From: Cristatella mucedo | Lineage: Eukaryota > Bryozoa > Phylactolaemata > Cristatellidae | DNA length: 64,000 bases | Direction: 5' to 3' | NCBI GenBank assembly: GCA_009760855.2 | Contig: WPIO01000142.1 | Span: 746,501-810,500, forward strand | Shown: positions 61,901-64,000 of the stretch, piece by piece | Position numbering within the stretch: the stretch's first letter is position 1 | Layout of the letters: the number at the start of each line of letters is the position of its first letter | Translations under genes and position numbers: made by a program | The notes under the pieces: model-generated | What the model was told of the DNA's origin: nothing | Seen by the model: the letters and a program-made list of their open reading frames with translations, nothing else | Database searches by the model: none

Positions 61901-64000
61901 CAAGAAGACCTGCACTAAAAGAAAACGTGGCACGGAAAGGAATTGCAGGCTCGAAGCTTAGGAATTTGCTGAGGTGGCCTGCGAAGCTGCGATCACCAGC
62001 ACCCGAGGCACCGGCTCGGAGAGCCATAAAGGCCTGGCGATGGTAACGACTCGTTGAGACAGCAGGGCTGGTGGTGGTGATGCTAGCTCGGATCACGATC
62101 CAGATTAGACCTTTGTCGAGGTTTTTCCGCGATAGCCTAATCACCTCAGCCAAGGCACATTGCTGCCAACCAGCTACTCGAGAGGTCGCTCTAAATATAC
62201 GATGCTTTGAGTGAACACGGCTTCTTTGTTAAGTACTACGAAACATATGGCGCTGGACCCGTGAATGGAGCGACCTCAGTGGCACTGAGAGTAAGTGCAG
62301 CCTGGAAGCCTGGCAGCTAGTCTAGATGGCCTACGAAGAGGCGACCTCGTGTTAGCGAGGCAGTGTCAACGGCACAGAGATCCGTGAAGGCTCAACGATG
62401 GCAGCAACAGCACGTGCTGTTGCAGCAGCCGCTGTCGATACCAGCGGTAGCAAGAAGACCTGCACTGAAAATAAACGTGGCACTGAAAGGAGATGCAGCC
62501 TCGAAGCTTAGGAATTTGCTGAGGTGGCCTGCAAAGCTGCGACCACCAGCACCCGAGGCACCGGATCCGAGAGCAATGAAGGCCTGGCGATGGTAGCGAC
62601 TCGCTGAGCCGGCAGGGCAGCTAGTAGTGATGCTAGCTCGGATCACGATATAGATCAGACGTTTGTCGAGGTTTTGCTGCGATAGTCAAATCACATCAGC
62701 CAAAGCACGTGGCTGCCAACCAGCTTCTCGAGAGGTTGGTCTCGAGAGACAAAGTATAGAGTGAACACAGCATCCTAGTTGAGTACAAAAAAATATGGTG
62801 GCTGGACCCGTGAATAGAGCGACCAGAGTGGCACTAAGAGAAAGTGCAGCCTGGAAGCCAGGCAGCTAGTCTAGATGGGCTACGAAGAGGCGACCTCGTG
62901 TGAGCGAGGCAGTGTCAACGGCACAGAGATCCGTGAAGGCTCAACGATGGAAGCACCAGCACGTGCTGTTGGAGCAGCCGCTGTCGATACCAGCGGTAGA
63001 AAGAAGACCGGCACTGCAAGGAAACGTGGCATTGAAAGGAACACAGCCTCTTAGCTTGGCAATTCGCTGAGGTGGCCTGCGAAGCTGCGACCACCGGCAC
63101 CCGAGGCACCGGCTCGGAGAGCAATGAAGACCTGGCGATGGTAGCGACTCGTTGAGACAGCAGGGCAGGTGGTGGTGATGCTAGCTCGGATCACGATCCA
63201 GATCAGACCTTTGCCGAGGTTTTGCTGCGATAGCGTAATCACCTCAGACAAGGCACATTGCTGCCAACCAGCTTCTCGAGAGGTTGCTCTCAATAGACGA
63301 TGCCCAGACTAAACAACGCTTCCTAGTTAAGTACTACGAAACATATGGCGCTAAACCCGTGAATGGAGCGACTAGAGTGGCACTGAGAGGAAGTGCAGCC
63401 TGGAAGCCTAGCAGCTAGTTCAGATGGGCTACGAAGTGGGAACCTCGTGTGAGCGAGGCAGTGGCAACGGCAAAGAGATCCGTTAAGGCTCAACGATGGC
63501 AGCAACAGCACGTGGCGTTGGAGCAGCCGCTGTCGATACCAGCGGTGGCAAGAAGTCCTGCACTGAAAGGAAACGTGACGCTGAAAAAAATTGCAGCCTC
63601 GAAGCTTGGGAATTCGCTGAGGTGGCCTGCGAAGCTCCGACCACCAGCAACCGTTGGACCGGCTCGGAGAGCCATGAAGGCCTGGCGATGGTAACGACTC
63701 GTTCAGCCGGCAGGGCAGCTAGTGGTAATGCTAGCTCGGATCACGAACCAGATCAGAATTTTGTCGAAATTTTGCCGCGATAGTGAACTCACATCAGCCA
63801 AGGCACGTGGCTGCCAACCAGCTTCTCGAGAGGTTGCTCTCAAGAGACCATGTAAAGAGTTAACACAGCTTCCTAGTTGAGTACAAAAAAAAATTGGCGG
63901 CTGGACCCGTGAATGGAGCGACCAGAGTGGCACTGAGAGAAAGTACAGCCTGGAAGCCTGGCAGCTAGTCCAGATGGGCTACGAAGAGGAGACCTCGTGT
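52916..64000. repeat. Tandem array of about twenty 549-551-bp units
   Basis: The landmark GATGCTAGCTCGGATCACGA recurs at 53360, 53909, 54459, 55010, 55562, 56111, 56661, 57212, 57761, 58791, 59340, 59890, 60431, 60980, 61530, 62079, 62629, 63178 and 63728. The 57761-58791 interval spans two units, one with a deletion of about 70 bp at 58276. The array runs off the window end. Each unit contains an internal repeat about 198 bp apart (GGCACTGAGAGAAAGT-CAGCCTGGAAGCCTGG and GGCACTGAAAGGAATTGCAGCC). A plus frame (LLERLLSRD, WTREWSDQSGTERK, AAAVDTSGSKK, EGLAMVATR) is recognisable in most units, but stops and shifts break it. Minus frames of about 100 codons are also open. Better treated as a satellite with a coding-like past than as genes. 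Confidence 0.9.

Noticed and set aside
52916-64000. CRISPR-like or gene-cluster reading of the regular array
   Set aside because: Units are 550 bp with no short direct repeat and unique spacer pattern, and the host is a eukaryote. Repeated frames of 80-120 codons on both strands are shadows of one repeated sequence, not dozens of genes.

Overview
The window is metazoan nuclear DNA. It has long introns with GT/AG junctions, LINE fragments with (ATT)n tails, tRNA-derived SINEs, a pogo-type DNA transposon, many long dinucleotide microsatellites and a large tandem array. Nothing bacterial, viral or organellar was recognised. The ankyrin-type gene indicates an animal. The general look (L2/CR1-type LINEs with an (ATT)n tail, a SINE with a matching 3' end, many di- and trinucleotide repeats) suggests an invertebrate, perhaps a lophotrochozoan or flatworm, but I cannot name the species.

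From about 5.2 to 20.8 kb the plus strand carries the 3' half of what I read as a giant ankyrin gene. It has at least seven internal exons: 5166-5333, 6671-10636, 11650-11925, 12119-12196, 13384-15870, 16018-17385 and 18823-19554. Every one begins with two bases of a split codon and ends with one base of the next, so all are phase 1-1 and a whole number of codons long (56, 1322, 92, 26, 829, 456 and 244). Any of them can be skipped without shifting the frame. Two are giant exons coding for low-complexity, Ser/Thr/Glu-rich protein. The 18.8-19.5 kb exon carries two copies of the ankyrin C-terminal tail motif (DGTVVYTKIVKKKV and DGSLVHRHVTVTVT), which identifies the family. A short terminal exon (20194-20255) and an AATAAA at 20762 probably close the gene. 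About 3,045 residues of disordered tail are encoded here; the ankyrin repeats, spectrin-binding module and death domain would lie upstream of the window. One giant exon can read through its splice donor into a hydrophobic segment and a stop, a possible membrane-anchored isoform.

From 20.8 to 32.7 kb there are mostly mobile elements: a decayed pogo/Tigger-type transposon (21440-22926), several tRNA-derived SINEs, a minus-strand LINE 3' end, a foldback element (28.1-28.4 kb) and a 300-bp palindrome made of two LINE tails head to head (29.2-29.5 kb).

From 32.7 to 44.3 kb there is an old tandem duplication with a unit of about 5.7-6.2 kb. Each copy starts with a GC-rich exon of an unrecognised gene (33439-34341 and 39113-39859) and ends with the same LINE-derived mosaic (36.9-38.3 and 43.05-44.3 kb). 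The middles no longer match. From 44.6 to 47.5 kb there are possible exons of a minus-strand gene.

From about 50.6 kb to the window end there is a more than 13-kb tandem array. It opens with longer composite units (two are about 935 bp apart) and then runs as about twenty 549-551-bp units, arranged partly in higher-order blocks. The unit has a coding look but is broken by recurrent stops in nearly every copy.
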